DNA of 64,000 bases from Pseudeuparius sepicola. Lineage: Eukaryota; Arthropoda; Insecta; Coleoptera; Anthribidae. The notes under the pieces were generated by a model. The model had not been told where the DNA came from. It did not search any database and saw nothing but the letters and a program-made list of their open reading frames with translations. Every line of letters begins with the position of its first letter. The stretch's first letter is position 1. Location of the stretch: NCBI GenBank assembly GCA_963920635.1, contig OY987306.1, positions 13,472,001-13,536,000 on the forward strand, read 5' to 3'. Positions 32,449 through 42,200 of this stretch are shown here, piece by piece. A program made the translations under genes and the position numbers.

Positions 32449-33171
32449 ATGTCTATGCTTTTCACCTTACATGGATTTAGTTCAACGCTGTCTATTGACT
32501 TTACCAGTCCTATATATTTAGATGAGGATTATGAGTATGGCTTAGCATTGTTGGGATTTCATTCGTACAACAGCGTGCCGAATATCGAGAGTGAAGAAGA
32601 CAAGCTATATCTTGTTGGTAAAAAGGGATACATAACTATACAAATTCCTACAGGATCGTATGAAATAGGAGCAATAGAAGAGTGTATAAATAACAGTTTA
32701 AAAATTAAATTTGGAAAAAACTTTGTCGAAAAAGATAGAATTATATTAAAACCTAATAACAGCACCTTAAAGTGTGAAATTTTTAGTGAAAATTTCGCTA
32801 TCGATTTCCGAAAAGAAGGTTCTATTGGAAAACTGCTGGGATTCTCCGAGCGTTTGTTAGAATCGAACAAATTACACATCTCCGATTTGCCTGTGAATAT
32901 AGTGAAAGTTAGAACGATACACATAGATTCTAACATAACATCTGGAGCATACTATAAAAATCAACCAACACATACCATTTATGAATTTGCTATTGTTGAT
33001 GATCCTGGATATGCTATAGACGAAACGCCAAAAAATTTGCTATATATACCAGTGACAAAGCGAGAGATCTATAACATAACATTAAACATTCTCGATCAGA
33101 ACTTCAGACCGGTAAATTTTAGAGGCGAGGAAATAATTGTGAGATTAGAATTGAAACGTTTAACTCATTAA
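32449..33171 (+). CDS. Polinton minor capsid (penton, single jelly roll)
   Basis: The 240-residue protein starts MSMLFTLHGFSSTLSIDF and continues with IYLDEDYEYGLALLGFHSYN and PTGSYEIGAIEECIN, the pattern of Polinton penton proteins. The C terminus ends in a beta-strand region (NITLNILDQNFRPVNFRGEE). It lies 12 nt after the protease and 2 nt before the next small gene. It would occupy the five-fold vertices of an icosahedral capsid. Confidence 0.8.
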   Translation: MSMLFTLHGFSSTLSIDFTSPIYLDEDYEYGLALLGFHSYNSVPNIESEEDKLYLVGKKGYITIQIPTGSYEIGAIEECINNSLKIKFGKNFVEKDRIILKPNNSTLKCEIFSENFAIDFRKEGSIGKLLGFSERLLESNKLHISDLPVNIVKVRTIHIDSNITSGAYYKNQPTHTIYEFAIVDDPGYAIDETPKNLLYIPVTKREIYNITLNILDQNFRPVNFRGEEIIVRLELKRLTH

Positions 33172-33173
33172 AA

Positions 33174-33410
33174 ATGGTTTTGATTTTTGGGGACGCATAT
33201 AAGCCTTATAAATTGCAGTCATTTCTCTGTAAAAAGTCATTAACGAAGAAATCGTCGAAGCGTGCAGATCATTCTAAAAAGTCGTCAATTTTGAAAGGTG
33301 CTGGTCGCAACCGTGTACTTACTTTCGAAAATCTTCAGTTTTTAAAATCAATTGGTCAGAATGTCGTTAACTCCTCAGGTGTTCAATGTGCATCGCAGTC
33401 CAAACTATGA
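33174..33410 (+). CDS. Small basic Polinton protein, function unknown
   Basis: 78 residues, rich in Lys/Ser, with a C-terminal LKGAGRNRVLTFENLQFLKS block resembling the small basic ORF that precedes the capsid gene in other Polintons (family memory, not searched). It overlaps the capsid gene start by 50 nt in another frame. A nucleic-acid or capsid cofactor role is possible but not shown. Confidence 0.55.
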   Translation: MVLIFGDAYKPYKLQSFLCKKSLTKKSSKRADHSKKSSILKGAGRNRVLTFENLQFLKSIGQNVVNSSGVQCASQSKL

Positions 33411-34569
33411 TGAATCTATTCAACGCCTGGAAAAACGTACCTACTACCCATTTGTAAAATCTTTTCGAAACAACGATATTGTGGAAATAACTGTCAATCA
33501 GGGAGACGCATGGCTGTTGATGTATGATGCTGTGATTTATGTTAAAGGAAAATTAACCGACATGCAAGGGGACTGTAACTTTGTTAACAATGCACCTGCA
33601 TTTTTCTTTGACTCTGTTTCCTACGAGCTAAATGGCAAAGAAATAGAAACAGTGCGAAATCCTGGAATTGTGAGCACAATTAGATCATACTTGTGTTATT
33701 CTCCTAATGAAGAAAAGTGCATGGCGACAGCCGGTTGGGCTGGAGTTAATAAACATTTTAATGCAAGCACCGATAGCTCATTTATTTCCAGAATCCCCTT
33801 GAATCATTTGTTTGGGATGTTCAATGATTATCAGTTGGCTGTTTGTGGTAAACAAACTGTGAGATTGATACGAGCTCGAAATGATAACAACGCTTTATTG
33901 CTACCTACTGCAAACGATTCTTGTGAAATATCAATTTCCGATATAGAATTAAAAGTTAAGCATATACAACCGAACGATTTAATTAGACTTAACCTTCTTC
34001 AGGCCATGAAAATTGATCGTCCAATTATATTTGCCTTTCGCAAATGGGAACTTCATGAATTGCCAGCTCTTACTACCGGTGCTCAAAGGGAGATATGGTC
34101 TGTAAAGTCATCAAGTGCATTAACCTCTCCTCGATACGTCATCGTGGCATTCCAGACTGACCGCAATGACAATCCTAAATCCAGTACTGCAGAATTTGAT
34201 CACATAAATATAACCGATGTGAGATTAATTTTAAACGGCGAATGCTTTCCTTTTGAACGTCTAAGGTTAGATTTTGATAAAAATAATGTTCAGGAAGCCT
34301 ATCACAATTACGTGGATTTTTATTCGAGTTATATGAATAAAGATAGACGACCCCTACTTGGCTATACGGAATATAAATCGTATGTACCTCTGTTTGTTAT
34401 CGATTGTTCTCGAAGAAATGAGTCTATAAAAATAAACACTGTTGACGTTAAGTTAGACATAGAAAGCAATAAAGGATTTCCAGCCAAAACTCGAGCCTAC
34501 TGCACAATTATACATGATTGTACTATGGAGTATTTACCACTAAGTGAAATTGTGAGAGATGTAATGTAA
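33361..34569 (+). CDS. Polinton major capsid protein (double jelly roll)
   Basis: 402 residues from the ATG at 33361 (MSLTPQVFNVHRSP); the open frame extends 9 nt upstream but without ATG. Features include FNVHRSPNYDESIQRLEKRT, YPFVKSFRNNDIVEI, FFFDSVSYELNGKEIE, RIPLNHLFGMFNDY and LGYTEYKSYVPLFVIDCSR, the pattern of Polinton hexon-like capsids. With the penton and ATPase it implies that the element can form virions (inference). The frame is intact. Confidence 0.88.
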   Translation: MSLTPQVFNVHRSPNYDESIQRLEKRTYYPFVKSFRNNDIVEITVNQGDAWLLMYDAVIYVKGKLTDMQGDCNFVNNAPAFFFDSVSYELNGKEIETVRNPGIVSTIRSYLCYSPNEEKCMATAGWAGVNKHFNASTDSSFISRIPLNHLFGMFNDYQLAVCGKQTVRLIRARNDNNALLLPTANDSCEISISDIELKVKHIQPNDLIRLNLLQAMKIDRPIIFAFRKWELHELPALTTGAQREIWSVKSSSALTSPRYVIVAFQTDRNDNPKSSTAEFDHINITDVRLILNGECFPFERLRLDFDKNNVQEAYHNYVDFYSSYMNKDRRPLLGYTEYKSYVPLFVIDCSRRNESIKINTVDVKLDIESNKGFPAKTRAYCTIIHDCTMEYLPLSEIVRDVM

Positions 34570-34608
34570 ATTAAGAACAATTAGTCAAATCCAACAGTCC
34601 TGTCCAAG

Positions 34609-35037
34609 ATGTTATTGAGAGCGGGTCACATTACATTGCTAGCAATAATTAATAATGTGTTCTATATTCACAATGAGCTAAATCAGACTAACATCTCTGT
34701 TTGTGGAAGCAATGATAAATGCTCACCATTTATTTCTATTGGAAGTGCAATTTCAATGGCTATCCTTCCGAAAAATTCAACGCAATTTAAATTTCATTTT
34801 AAATTTAAAAACCATACGATTGGTGAAACTAGATGGAGGAAAATTTCTGAAGTTACAAATACTACAAAAAGTACCCCGACTGCACCTAAATTAACCCCCG
34901 AACAAAAGGAATATAATATGGAAATTACTCTTGTTCCTCTGGTTTATTACATTACGGTGTGCTCATCGCTGTTAGTAACAAAACTCATGATTAAAATAGT
35001 ACTTACACAAAGAGAGAGATGGGAGATATGGAACTGA
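34609..35037 (+). CDS. Predicted type I membrane glycoprotein, unknown
   Basis: 142 residues. The N-terminal segment LRAGHITLLAIINNVFYI could be a signal peptide. The 85-residue ectodomain has five N-glycosylation sequons (N25, N28, N56, N68, N84) and a Cys pair (C32, C38). A hydrophobic span of about 108-131 is followed by a short basic/aromatic tail. I know no standard Polinton protein of this form. It starts 39 nt after the capsid gene on the same strand, suggesting virion- or entry-related cargo, but no fusion peptide is evident. Confidence 0.6.
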   Translation: MLLRAGHITLLAIINNVFYIHNELNQTNISVCGSNDKCSPFISIGSAISMAILPKNSTQFKFHFKFKNHTIGETRWRKISEVTNTTKSTPTAPKLTPEQKEYNMEITLVPLVYYITVCSSLLVTKLMIKIVLTQRERWEIWN

Positions 35038-35273
35038 AAATTTGGAGCACTCCAAAGGCAAATGATCTAAAGGCAAAGGCAAATGATTCAAAGGCAAAGG
35101 CAAATGATCGGAAGGCAAATGATTCGAAGGCAAAGGCAAATGATCCAAAGGCAAAGGCAAATGATCGGAAGGCAAAGGCAAATGATCCGAAGGCAAAGGC
35201 AAATGATCGGAAGGCAAAGGCAAATGATCCGAAGGCAAGTGATCCGAAGGCAAATGATCCAAAGGCAAATTAA
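35019..35273 (+). CDS. Repeat ORF of KAKAND-type units, doubtful
   Basis: 84 codons starting in the last codons of the glycoprotein gene. After MGDMELKIWSTP it is a run of KAKAND(P/R/S) units of 7 or 5 residues encoded by a minisatellite. Since the repeat units are multiples of 3, two plus-strand frames and the minus strand also stay open, so coding status is uncertain. Confidence 0.3.
   Translation: MGDMELKIWSTPKANDLKAKANDSKAKANDRKANDSKAKANDPKAKANDRKAKANDPKAKANDRKAKANDPKASDPKANDPKAN
35054..35272. repeat. Minisatellite, 21-bp unit with 15-bp variants
   Basis: Tandem units based on AAGGCAAAGGCAAATGATCC with alternating CC/GG/CG endings. It lies between the glycoprotein gene and the zinc finger-ATPase gene. 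The polymorphic third-position pattern suggests expansion of paired units. Confidence 0.9.
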
Positions 35274-35310
35274 AAATATAGTATGAATGTATTGTAACAA
35301 TGTGTTAGTA

Positions 35311-35345
35311 TATAATAAAGATAAAATTAAGTATAATTGTCAGTG
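35311..35345 (+). promoter_or_regulatory. Putative core promoter of zinc finger-ATPase gene
   Basis: TATAATAA at 35311, then TCAGT at 35340-35344 (29 nt, start to start). The ATG of the zinc-finger ORF is at 35366. Same arrangement as at 45309 and 48090. Confidence 0.5.
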
Positions 35346-35365
35346 TTTTATTCCCCACCTACGTG

Positions 35366-35509
35366 ATGTATATGTGTGATATTTGCGGTACAACATTTTG
35401 TAGATCGGATAGTTTTACAAGACACAAGAATATTCACAGAACTATTATTTTTATGTGTGAATTCTGTAGTAAAACGTTTTCGAGAAAAGATAACTTAAAA
35501 AACTCATAA
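35366..35509 (+). pseudogene. Two-C2H2 zinc-finger ORF, N-terminal part of ATPase gene
   Basis: 47 codons encode CDICGTTFCRSDSFTRHKNIH, hardly spaced from a second finger starting CEFCSKTFSRKDNLKN. The frame then hits a TAA at 35507. One base later (+1 frame, from about 35502) the second finger's His pair appears and the reading stays open without a stop into the ATPase ORF. Either a one-base insertion in the A-run (35498-35502) broke a single gene, or the shift is used. C2H2 fingers at the front of Polinton ATPases fit what I recall of relatives. Confidence 0.7.
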
Positions 35510-35579
35510 AAGAATCCACCAACTTCAAAACGACTTAGTTGTTAGCGAGGTCGTTGGATACAACGATTCGAAAGACGCG

Positions 35580-36269
35580 ATGCAAATCCATCAGCAGACA
35601 GTTTCACTTCCAGTAGAAAACCTAGATATTGTGCAAGAAAGTAGTGCTAAATCTAAACACGGTGTACTGTTTCCAAACTCATTTAGGGCAATTTTTTGTG
35701 GACCTAGCGGATGTGGAAAAACCAACGCTTTACTTAGTTTAATATTTAATGAAAACGGACTAAAATTCGAGAATATTTACTTGTACAGTAAGTCACTGTA
35801 CCAACCCAAGTATCAGTTATTGCAAGACGTGCTTAAACAAGTTAGTGGCGTTGGATATTTTCCCTTTAACTCAAACGATGATGTAATTGGTCCATCAGAG
35901 GCTAGAGAAAATTCGGTTTTCATATTTGATGACGTGGCTTGCGATAAACAAGATAAAATTAGAGAATTTTATTCAATGGGACGTCATAAATCTATAGATG
36001 TTGTCTATCTTTGTCAGACATATTCTAAAATTCCTAAGCAATTAATACGAGACAATTGTAACATGATTATTCTGTTCAAACAGGATGACGTTAATCTGAA
36101 GCATGTCTATGATGAACATGTGTCACCAGATATCACCTACGAGCAGTTTAAAAACCTTTGCTCATTTTGTTGGAATGGTAGTGTTTTTGGAACATTAGTG
36201 ATAGCCAAAGACTTTAGTTTAGATAATGGGCGATACAGAAAAGGATTTGATAGCTATATAAAACTCTAG
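35580..36269 (+). CDS. Polinton genome-packaging ATPase (FtsK/HerA, A32-like)
   Basis: 229 residues from the first ATG in frame, but the frame is open back to about 35502, joining the zinc fingers. Walker A GPSGCGKT (41-48), Walker B VFIFDDVA (113-120), sensor-like VVYLCQTYSKIPKQLIRDN. This is the DNA-packaging motor of virus-like elements. It is followed 28 nt downstream by the 307-residue gene. TATATAAAA near its stop (36253) may start the next transcript. Confidence 0.9.
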   Translation: MQIHQQTVSLPVENLDIVQESSAKSKHGVLFPNSFRAIFCGPSGCGKTNALLSLIFNENGLKFENIYLYSKSLYQPKYQLLQDVLKQVSGVGYFPFNSNDDVIGPSEARENSVFIFDDVACDKQDKIREFYSMGRHKSIDVVYLCQTYSKIPKQLIRDNCNMIILFKQDDVNLKHVYDEHVSPDITYEQFKNLCSFCWNGSVFGTLVIAKDFSLDNGRYRKGFDSYIKL

Positions 36270-36297
36270 TGACTCGGTATCTTTATTAGTAGCCAAC

Positions 36298-37221
36298 ATG
36301 CCCTTGACATCACAAGAACAAATTCAGAGAGCACAGCGTGCTAAAAAAATTAAAGAGCTAACTAGATCTATTAGAAGAAAATATGCTGCGTTAAAAACGG
36401 GTAAATCTGAGATGGATGAGACTTTAGATAAGATATTCAAGCCCGTAAAAGATTCTCTAAGCGAAATAAAAAATAATATGAAAGTTAAGGTAGGATCAAA
36501 GCAACAAACTGCAATTCGGATAAAACCTAAGATAGAATTATTTACTAGTACGCCAAGTAAAAAGTTACCGTCTGAAATATCGGGAGAAAATACATTACCT
36601 ACAACGGTCTTAGAATCATCTCAAGTAACTGAATACGATGATGATGTTGAAGATGACGCAGATTATGGTTATCCTGAAACGGCCTTACCATACATTCAAA
36701 ATTTCATCTCAAAATCTGCTGATATTGATAATACTTATGGTCCTAAACTTGATCGCAGTACCTACACATGGACCTTAGGAAATAAACATATCGATTTTGA
36801 TAAAGACACGGGAGATATAATAATCGATAACACTCCTTTCAAGAGCACCGACGGACTTTACCAACTCATTTTCTATGAATATCCAGAATACAGTCAGGCG
36901 GATTTGTTAAATTACAAGAAAATTTTAATGTTAACTGGTGTTCACCTTACATCGAATGGTAAATTGAGGGGTTCTCACAAGACCAAATACCTTAATATCA
37001 TTAGACCTCTAATAAAAAGTAAAACTCAAGATGCGCAAGGTACAGGTATGCAGCTTACTTATAACACAAAACCCATAGAGTACGTATACTGGGATAATGT
37101 CAATGAATTAGTAGATAGGTTGAAGTTACTTGTAGCTTCTAAAGATGCCGGAAACACTTCTCACGACAACGAAATCGCAGCCATCTTAAATGAATTAAAG
37201 GAAGCTAAAGTTATTTACTAG
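36298..37221 (+). CDS. Conserved Polinton protein (DUF8207-like)
   Basis: 307 residues. N-terminal basic coiled coil (QIQRAQRAKKIKELTRSIRR), acidic centre, then a domain with YGPKLDRSTYTWTLGNKHI, GLYQLIFYEYPEYSQADL, LMLTGVHLTSNGKLRGSHK and YVYWDNVNELVDRLKLL. This pattern is the widespread Polinton 'PY'-type protein, which I recall as DUF8207. Function unknown; position between ATPase and integrase is usual. TATAAAA at 36255 with TTAGT about 30 nt later could be its promoter. Confidence 0.7.
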   Translation: MPLTSQEQIQRAQRAKKIKELTRSIRRKYAALKTGKSEMDETLDKIFKPVKDSLSEIKNNMKVKVGSKQQTAIRIKPKIELFTSTPSKKLPSEISGENTLPTTVLESSQVTEYDDDVEDDADYGYPETALPYIQNFISKSADIDNTYGPKLDRSTYTWTLGNKHIDFDKDTGDIIIDNTPFKSTDGLYQLIFYEYPEYSQADLLNYKKILMLTGVHLTSNGKLRGSHKTKYLNIIRPLIKSKTQDAQGTGMQLTYNTKPIEYVYWDNVNELVDRLKLLVASKDAGNTSHDNEIAAILNELKEAKVIY

Positions 37222-37257
37222 AAGTATAATTACTGTCAATATACAGTTAGTTACAAA

Positions 37258-37605
37258 ATGACTCTTAACAAGTTCGGACGCTCGTCGAAATACAAAAAGG
37301 CTAGCGGCATTGTGCACTCTCCTTTGTCCCAAAACCAAAAATTGAATAGCGATGCTTCAGCTATTTCATTTCAATATAATAAAGATAACGAAAAGCTTAG
37401 AAATATATTAGATGAGCGTCATAACTTTTTATTACGGTCAGTAAACGACTTTAAAAATAACGTTTCCCAGCAAATACAGGATTTTAAAGAGTTGTTAGAA
37501 TTAAATACTGTTGCTTTGCAAACTGCCATAGAGAAAATAACACAAGAGCAGGATGTGATTAAAGAACAACTGAAATTGGATAAACAAAAGAGCGGTGTAA
37601 AGTAA
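37258..37605 (+). CDS. Small coiled-coil Polinton protein, unknown
   Basis: 115 residues: a basic N terminus (NKFGRSSKYKKASG), then a long heptad-rich helix (NILDERHNFLLRSVNDFKNN through IKEQLKLDKQKSG). Likely oligomeric. It lies 36 nt after the DUF8207-like gene and 33 nt before integrase. A partner of integrase or capsid is possible; not recognised. Confidence 0.6.
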   Translation: MTLNKFGRSSKYKKASGIVHSPLSQNQKLNSDASAISFQYNKDNEKLRNILDERHNFLLRSVNDFKNNVSQQIQDFKELLELNTVALQTAIEKITQEQDVIKEQLKLDKQKSGVK

Positions 37606-37638
37606 TTTCATTTTAAGTTGGAATTGAGCAGTTGAACA

Positions 37639-38583
37639 ATGAATTTCGGTCATAGTGATGAAAAAGTTCGGTTAGTTAGGGAACTCCATAAACCAGCTCG
37701 AAAAAATTATCCTCGACGTCGAACTATTATCAAAGGCTTAGATGATCTTTGGCAAGCCGATCTTGCTCAGTTAGATCAATATGCTTACTGTAATAGAGGT
37801 AATAAATTCATATTAGTTGTAATTGACTCTTTCTCCAAATATGTCTGGTGTAGACCGCTACAATCCAAGTCTGGAGCAGATGTTACAAAGGCTTTTAAAG
37901 ATATTTTAAAAAACAGTGGGGGACGCAAGCCTCACAATTTACAAACCGATCAGGGCAAAGAATTTTACAACTCTGAATTCCAGAAATTGATGAAAACTTT
38001 TCAAATTAATCACTACAGTACATTTACCGACAAAAAGGCAGCTATAGTGGAAAGAGTAATACGAACTTTGAAAGAAAAATTATTCAAGTATTTCAGTCTA
38101 AATGGAAAATATAGGTGGATTGATATTTTGCCTACTGTAGTAAATGAGTACAATAATAGGAAACATAGAACGATACAAATGAAGCCTGGTGAAGTTAACA
38201 AAAACAACGAGCAACATTTAGTCACCAATGTGTACAACAGTCACTTAAAAGTTTTCAAAACTCGTAAATTTAGGAAGGGTGACATTGTGAGAATAAGTAA
38301 AGCTAGACATGTATTTGACAAGGGATATCGACCTAATTGGACAACGGAGTTGTTCAAAATAATCAAAGTACAACACACCAATCCTCCCACATATTTGTTA
38401 GAAGATTTACGTGGAAGAGCTATAAAGGGTGGTTTTTATAATGAAGAATTGCAAAAAGTGGCAAATCCTGACATCTATTTGGTGGAAAAAGTGCTTCAAA
38501 GGAGGAGGGGGAAAGTTCTTGTGCGATGGCTCGGGTTAGATAAAAGCCACGACTCGTGGATAAGCGAAACAAACATTGTGTAG
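37639..38583 (+). CDS. Polinton integrase with terminal chromodomain
   Basis: 314 residues. Retroviral rve core with Asp41 (WQADLAQLD), Asp104 (TDQGKEF) and Glu138 (VERVIRTLKE), then an SH3-like basic domain (FRKGDIVRISKARHVFDKGY). The last 35 residues (YLVEKVLQRRRGKVLVRWLG, then SHDSWISETNIV) form a chromodomain-like fold start, which could direct insertion to marked chromatin. It catalyses joining of the AGT ends and makes the 6-bp duplication seen here. Frame intact. Confidence 0.93.
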   Translation: MNFGHSDEKVRLVRELHKPARKNYPRRRTIIKGLDDLWQADLAQLDQYAYCNRGNKFILVVIDSFSKYVWCRPLQSKSGADVTKAFKDILKNSGGRKPHNLQTDQGKEFYNSEFQKLMKTFQINHYSTFTDKKAAIVERVIRTLKEKLFKYFSLNGKYRWIDILPTVVNEYNNRKHRTIQMKPGEVNKNNEQHLVTNVYNSHLKVFKTRKFRKGDIVRISKARHVFDKGYRPNWTTELFKIIKVQHTNPPTYLLEDLRGRAIKGGFYNEELQKVANPDIYLVEKVLQRRRGKVLVRWLGLDKSHDSWISETNIV

Positions 38584-38608
38584 TTCTCTCGGTGAACGAA
38601 CCGCCAAA

Positions 38609-39244
38609 ATGTCTGACAGTGGTTACGAATCCGATGTAAGCAGCAGTGAAAATGATATTGTAGAAGATTCTTTGCTTTTGGCAGCATGTTTTCCGATCAA
38701 ATCAACTAATGGATTATTCATTCATACAGGGTTGAGTCTCAAGAAATATTTTGAGCCAGCAGTAATCATCACATACCTTTGTCATGATCGGACAGTAATT
38801 TCCTTGAACTACTCTGAATGGAATAAATTATTGGAACATGTATGTGAATTTATTAATAATGGTGGAGCTCCAATGTTTGCCAGATTCGACTCACGTATGG
38901 TTCTAAGTACGGTGATTGACGCCGATGGAAATCAGCACGTGTCGCTTAGAAAAAATAATGTGTATGTTTATTTTACCGAGGCAGATATTTTTGAATTGTT
39001 AAACGTTAGCATAAGTGCATCTTTGAGATTTGGCTTTTTGCTCCGCTTTGATTTTTATGATTTCTATTGTAATTTCTTAGATAAAGTCAATCATCTAGTA
39101 GTAAGTAGTAACTTAAATGAAACAGACATTATATTAATATTATGTAATATTACATTTAGTATAGAAACCTTTTGTATTTTTGAACTCTTCTGTTTTTACA
39201 AAGAGTTTCTGTTGGCTGATTTGTATAGAAGAAGGTTGGTTTAA
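38609..39244 (+). CDS. Polinton protein with PC4-like segment (tentative)
   Basis: 211 residues from the ATG giving MSDSGYESDVSSSENDIVED, an acidic/Ser-rich start. Residues of the type KKYFEPAVIITYLCHDRTVI followed by SLNYSEWNKLLEHVCEF resemble the ssDNA-binding PC4/p15 pattern (x-P-x-x-x-I-x-L-x-x-x-E-W). The C terminus is hydrophobic. The gene ends 44 nt from the convergent polB stop. The family is not firmly recognised. Confidence 0.5.
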   Translation: MSDSGYESDVSSSENDIVEDSLLLAACFPIKSTNGLFIHTGLSLKKYFEPAVIITYLCHDRTVISLNYSEWNKLLEHVCEFINNGGAPMFARFDSRMVLSTVIDADGNQHVSLRKNNVYVYFTEADIFELLNVSISASLRFGFLLRFDFYDFYCNFLDKVNHLVVSSNLNETDIILILCNITFSIETFCIFELFCFYKEFLLADLYRRRLV

Positions 39245-39287
39245 TAAAACAACGTTCTACAAATATGGGTTTTTTATTTTTACATCC

Positions 39288-42200
39288 TTACATATTACAT
39301 TCAATATGCCTTATAGCTTTGTGTCCCCAAGGAAGAGTTACAATACTATTAACTAAATATCGCTTATCATCGAAAGGATTCAAGCCAATTTTAGACTGTT
39401 CGAGACTGAAAACATCATGAGCAAACGAACGTATAGAACGTTGGTTTATAATTTTTTGTTTCTTGTCAAACAAACAACTTACATAATCGTTGTACGTTAT
39501 ATGTCTCGATACAACGTTTTTCTTGACTCCTTTCGATTTCTTAATACAAATTTTTTTCCCCTCAATCAGATAAGCATACATCTTAGATCTAAGACCCGCA
39601 AAGTGAGTTATAATGCTACCATTAAGTTCATCTTTCATTAATCCCGGAACTTTTTTATTTACCAATGGAATACCATATTTATTATCTTGGGGGTAGTCAC
39701 TAGTATCAAAACGTTCTATATTATCTTTAATAATGTCTTTAAAAACGTCATTACAGCGTATTTCATATACTAGGCTATCAGTATCGGTATACAAGAGCGT
39801 ACAGTCAGATAATTTGCGTAGCATAAATTCATAATGAAATTCATAAACGCATGTTTTTGAGATATCGAGTATTGCCATTCCCACATAGAGGGGCTTATTG
39901 AAAATAATACTCGTCTTATTTAGTTCTACGCTAACTAAATTTTCATCAAATATGGTTCTGCTCTTAAAACGTGGGCTAGAAATATAATGTTTTGCTCCAA
40001 ACCTACCAGCCCATTTGCGTAATAGTTTAACAACCCTGTGTTTCCTTATGTTCTCCATTGTTTTACCATAAACTGCGTTGTTCATGAGTTTGATTATAGT
40101 TTTTTCAAATTCTAACGATGCTTGCTGTCTCAAGCGTGTATTAAACTGTATGTAAGGAGCTAGCCAGGGGGCCTGTTTAAACTTCAGAATTCTGTGGATT
40201 TTGGTCAAAACTAGACCGTTTCTCAAAGCCTGTTTAAGCGCTCTGTAATGAATTATGTAATTCTTCTTGTCATGAAGTGTGGGCATAAGCTTGGAAAATT
40301 TCGATCCTGGTGGTTTTCGCTGCTCTGCTGCAAACGGGAGGTCTTTATGCACATCATGCAGATGATCTGGGTACGACAAATCCACCTCCAAGACATAGCC
40401 TTCGTCTGCATCGTCGGCAATCTTGGTAACGTCAAACTCTGAGTCCTCAATCCATTCAAATCCGCCATAAGGGAGATGCTCACACATCGCCCAGCCATAT
40501 AAGTTGTTAACGTCGAAATAGGCAATAAATTTGGAAGGTTTGGTGGAGTCATAGCTTCGCATATATTTATTATTCGCTTCGGAAAAGCGATGGCTACACT
40601 GACTTATTCCACCTCTTACAGCTTTTTCGAAAAATAATAAAATATCGATGTCTTGGAATGTCTCCAGTTTGCAGTTGGTATATTTGAGCATACAGTCCCA
40701 AGTGTATCCCGGTAATGTGTAATACCAAGCAGGATCTAATCCATAGTTTTTGTAACACGATTTTCTAAAATTCTCAAACACATCTGTAAGCAGCATCACA
40801 TCGGTTTTTAAATACAGATCGGAGTATTCGCCCAAGTTAGTTATATTGAACTTTTCCCATACTAATTGTGCGTGTCTGTAGTCTTTTTCGTCGATTTCAA
40901 CATCGTTTAGTTTGTTATAGAATTGATCGATTGAAGGTAATGAGGTTTCCTCTAATTTTTTAAACGAGTCTATGTAATCATAGCAAAAAACGCCCTTCCT
41001 GGTTAACAATGTAAACTTTTCAGGTGACAAATGGTGAAATTCTTTTTTAGCATTTACGAAATCGTCACTTTTTAGAGAGGAAACGAGAGTATCAAGCGAA
41101 AAACCTAGAAATCTAAAAGAGTCGATAAAGCGAAACTTGATATTTGTCTCATTATCAAACATAGTAAAACTAATATATTTTTCTTTGTTTATCGGAAGCA
41201 GAGTAATGTGATTTCTTTTGGCAAGGTCCCTTATTATAAAATGGCTGTCGTATCCACTTAGATTGTGAAATACTACGGGAATCATAAAAGAGTTCTTATA
41301 ATTGAAATTACAATTTTGGTGGGCGTAGCCGCGAAATTTGCCGGTTAAGTGACAATGATCGCGCACAATTATGTCAGTGTCTATGAATTTTTTCTCGCAA
41401 ATATGACAGTTTTCGCTAGCATCCTTAAGGCTAATGGTTTCGTCCATAGGCTCCACAATTTTTAATTTAGAGGCTACAAATTTCGCGGTCTCATCCAGCT
41501 GATCTGCAAACCAAGATAAACATTGGGGTCCACGATAGCTGTTGTAGAAAGATAATGAGTCATCGAATGTACATTTGAAATAGTATGCAGCACTATAGGC
41601 CACATGTTTTTGATATTTTTTAGTTTTCGTCTCGGTTTGCAGATCGTGGACGGGTGTTAGCATCGCCTCCACGTCTGAGTAGATTATGAAAGGTACATGT
41701 TCTTTATGTGCAAAATTTTTAAACTCAATAAATTTTTCCTTGGGAAATTCAATTTTGCATTGATTTATTTGTTCACAGCTAGTAGCATGCTCGTTCAATT
41801 TATCTTGAGATGTAAAATAATTTAAGCATCTGTCACATATAAATACACGTCTTTTATGGTTGTTTAATTGTTTTGAGACTAATTTAGAAAGATCCTTTAT
41901 CCAACAAAAATGATATTTTATATTATCCATCGACTCGTCTTGAGGGGGAGCTTCGAATTCCCCGATATTTGGCGAATATTCATTTTGAATAAGAAGTAAA
42001 TTCACATGTCTATCAAGTTTATTTTTTGTTAATCTGACAGGTACAGTCATAAATCTAGATGTTTTTTCTTTGCCCACTAACTCCAGAACATACACGTTTA
42101 CAGATATTTTATTTAACTGCTCAAATTTTGTAATCTGTGGCAATGTCATCGGGAAATCTATCCCCTCCAAATTTAAAACTGTGGAGTAATGAGGGTATGA

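Noticed and set aside
35054..35272. CRISPR array
   Set aside because: Units are contiguous without unique spacers, in a eukaryotic element.
35088..35300. Minus-strand Cys/Leu/Ile repeat ORF
   Set aside because: By-product of the minisatellite whose unit is a multiple of three.
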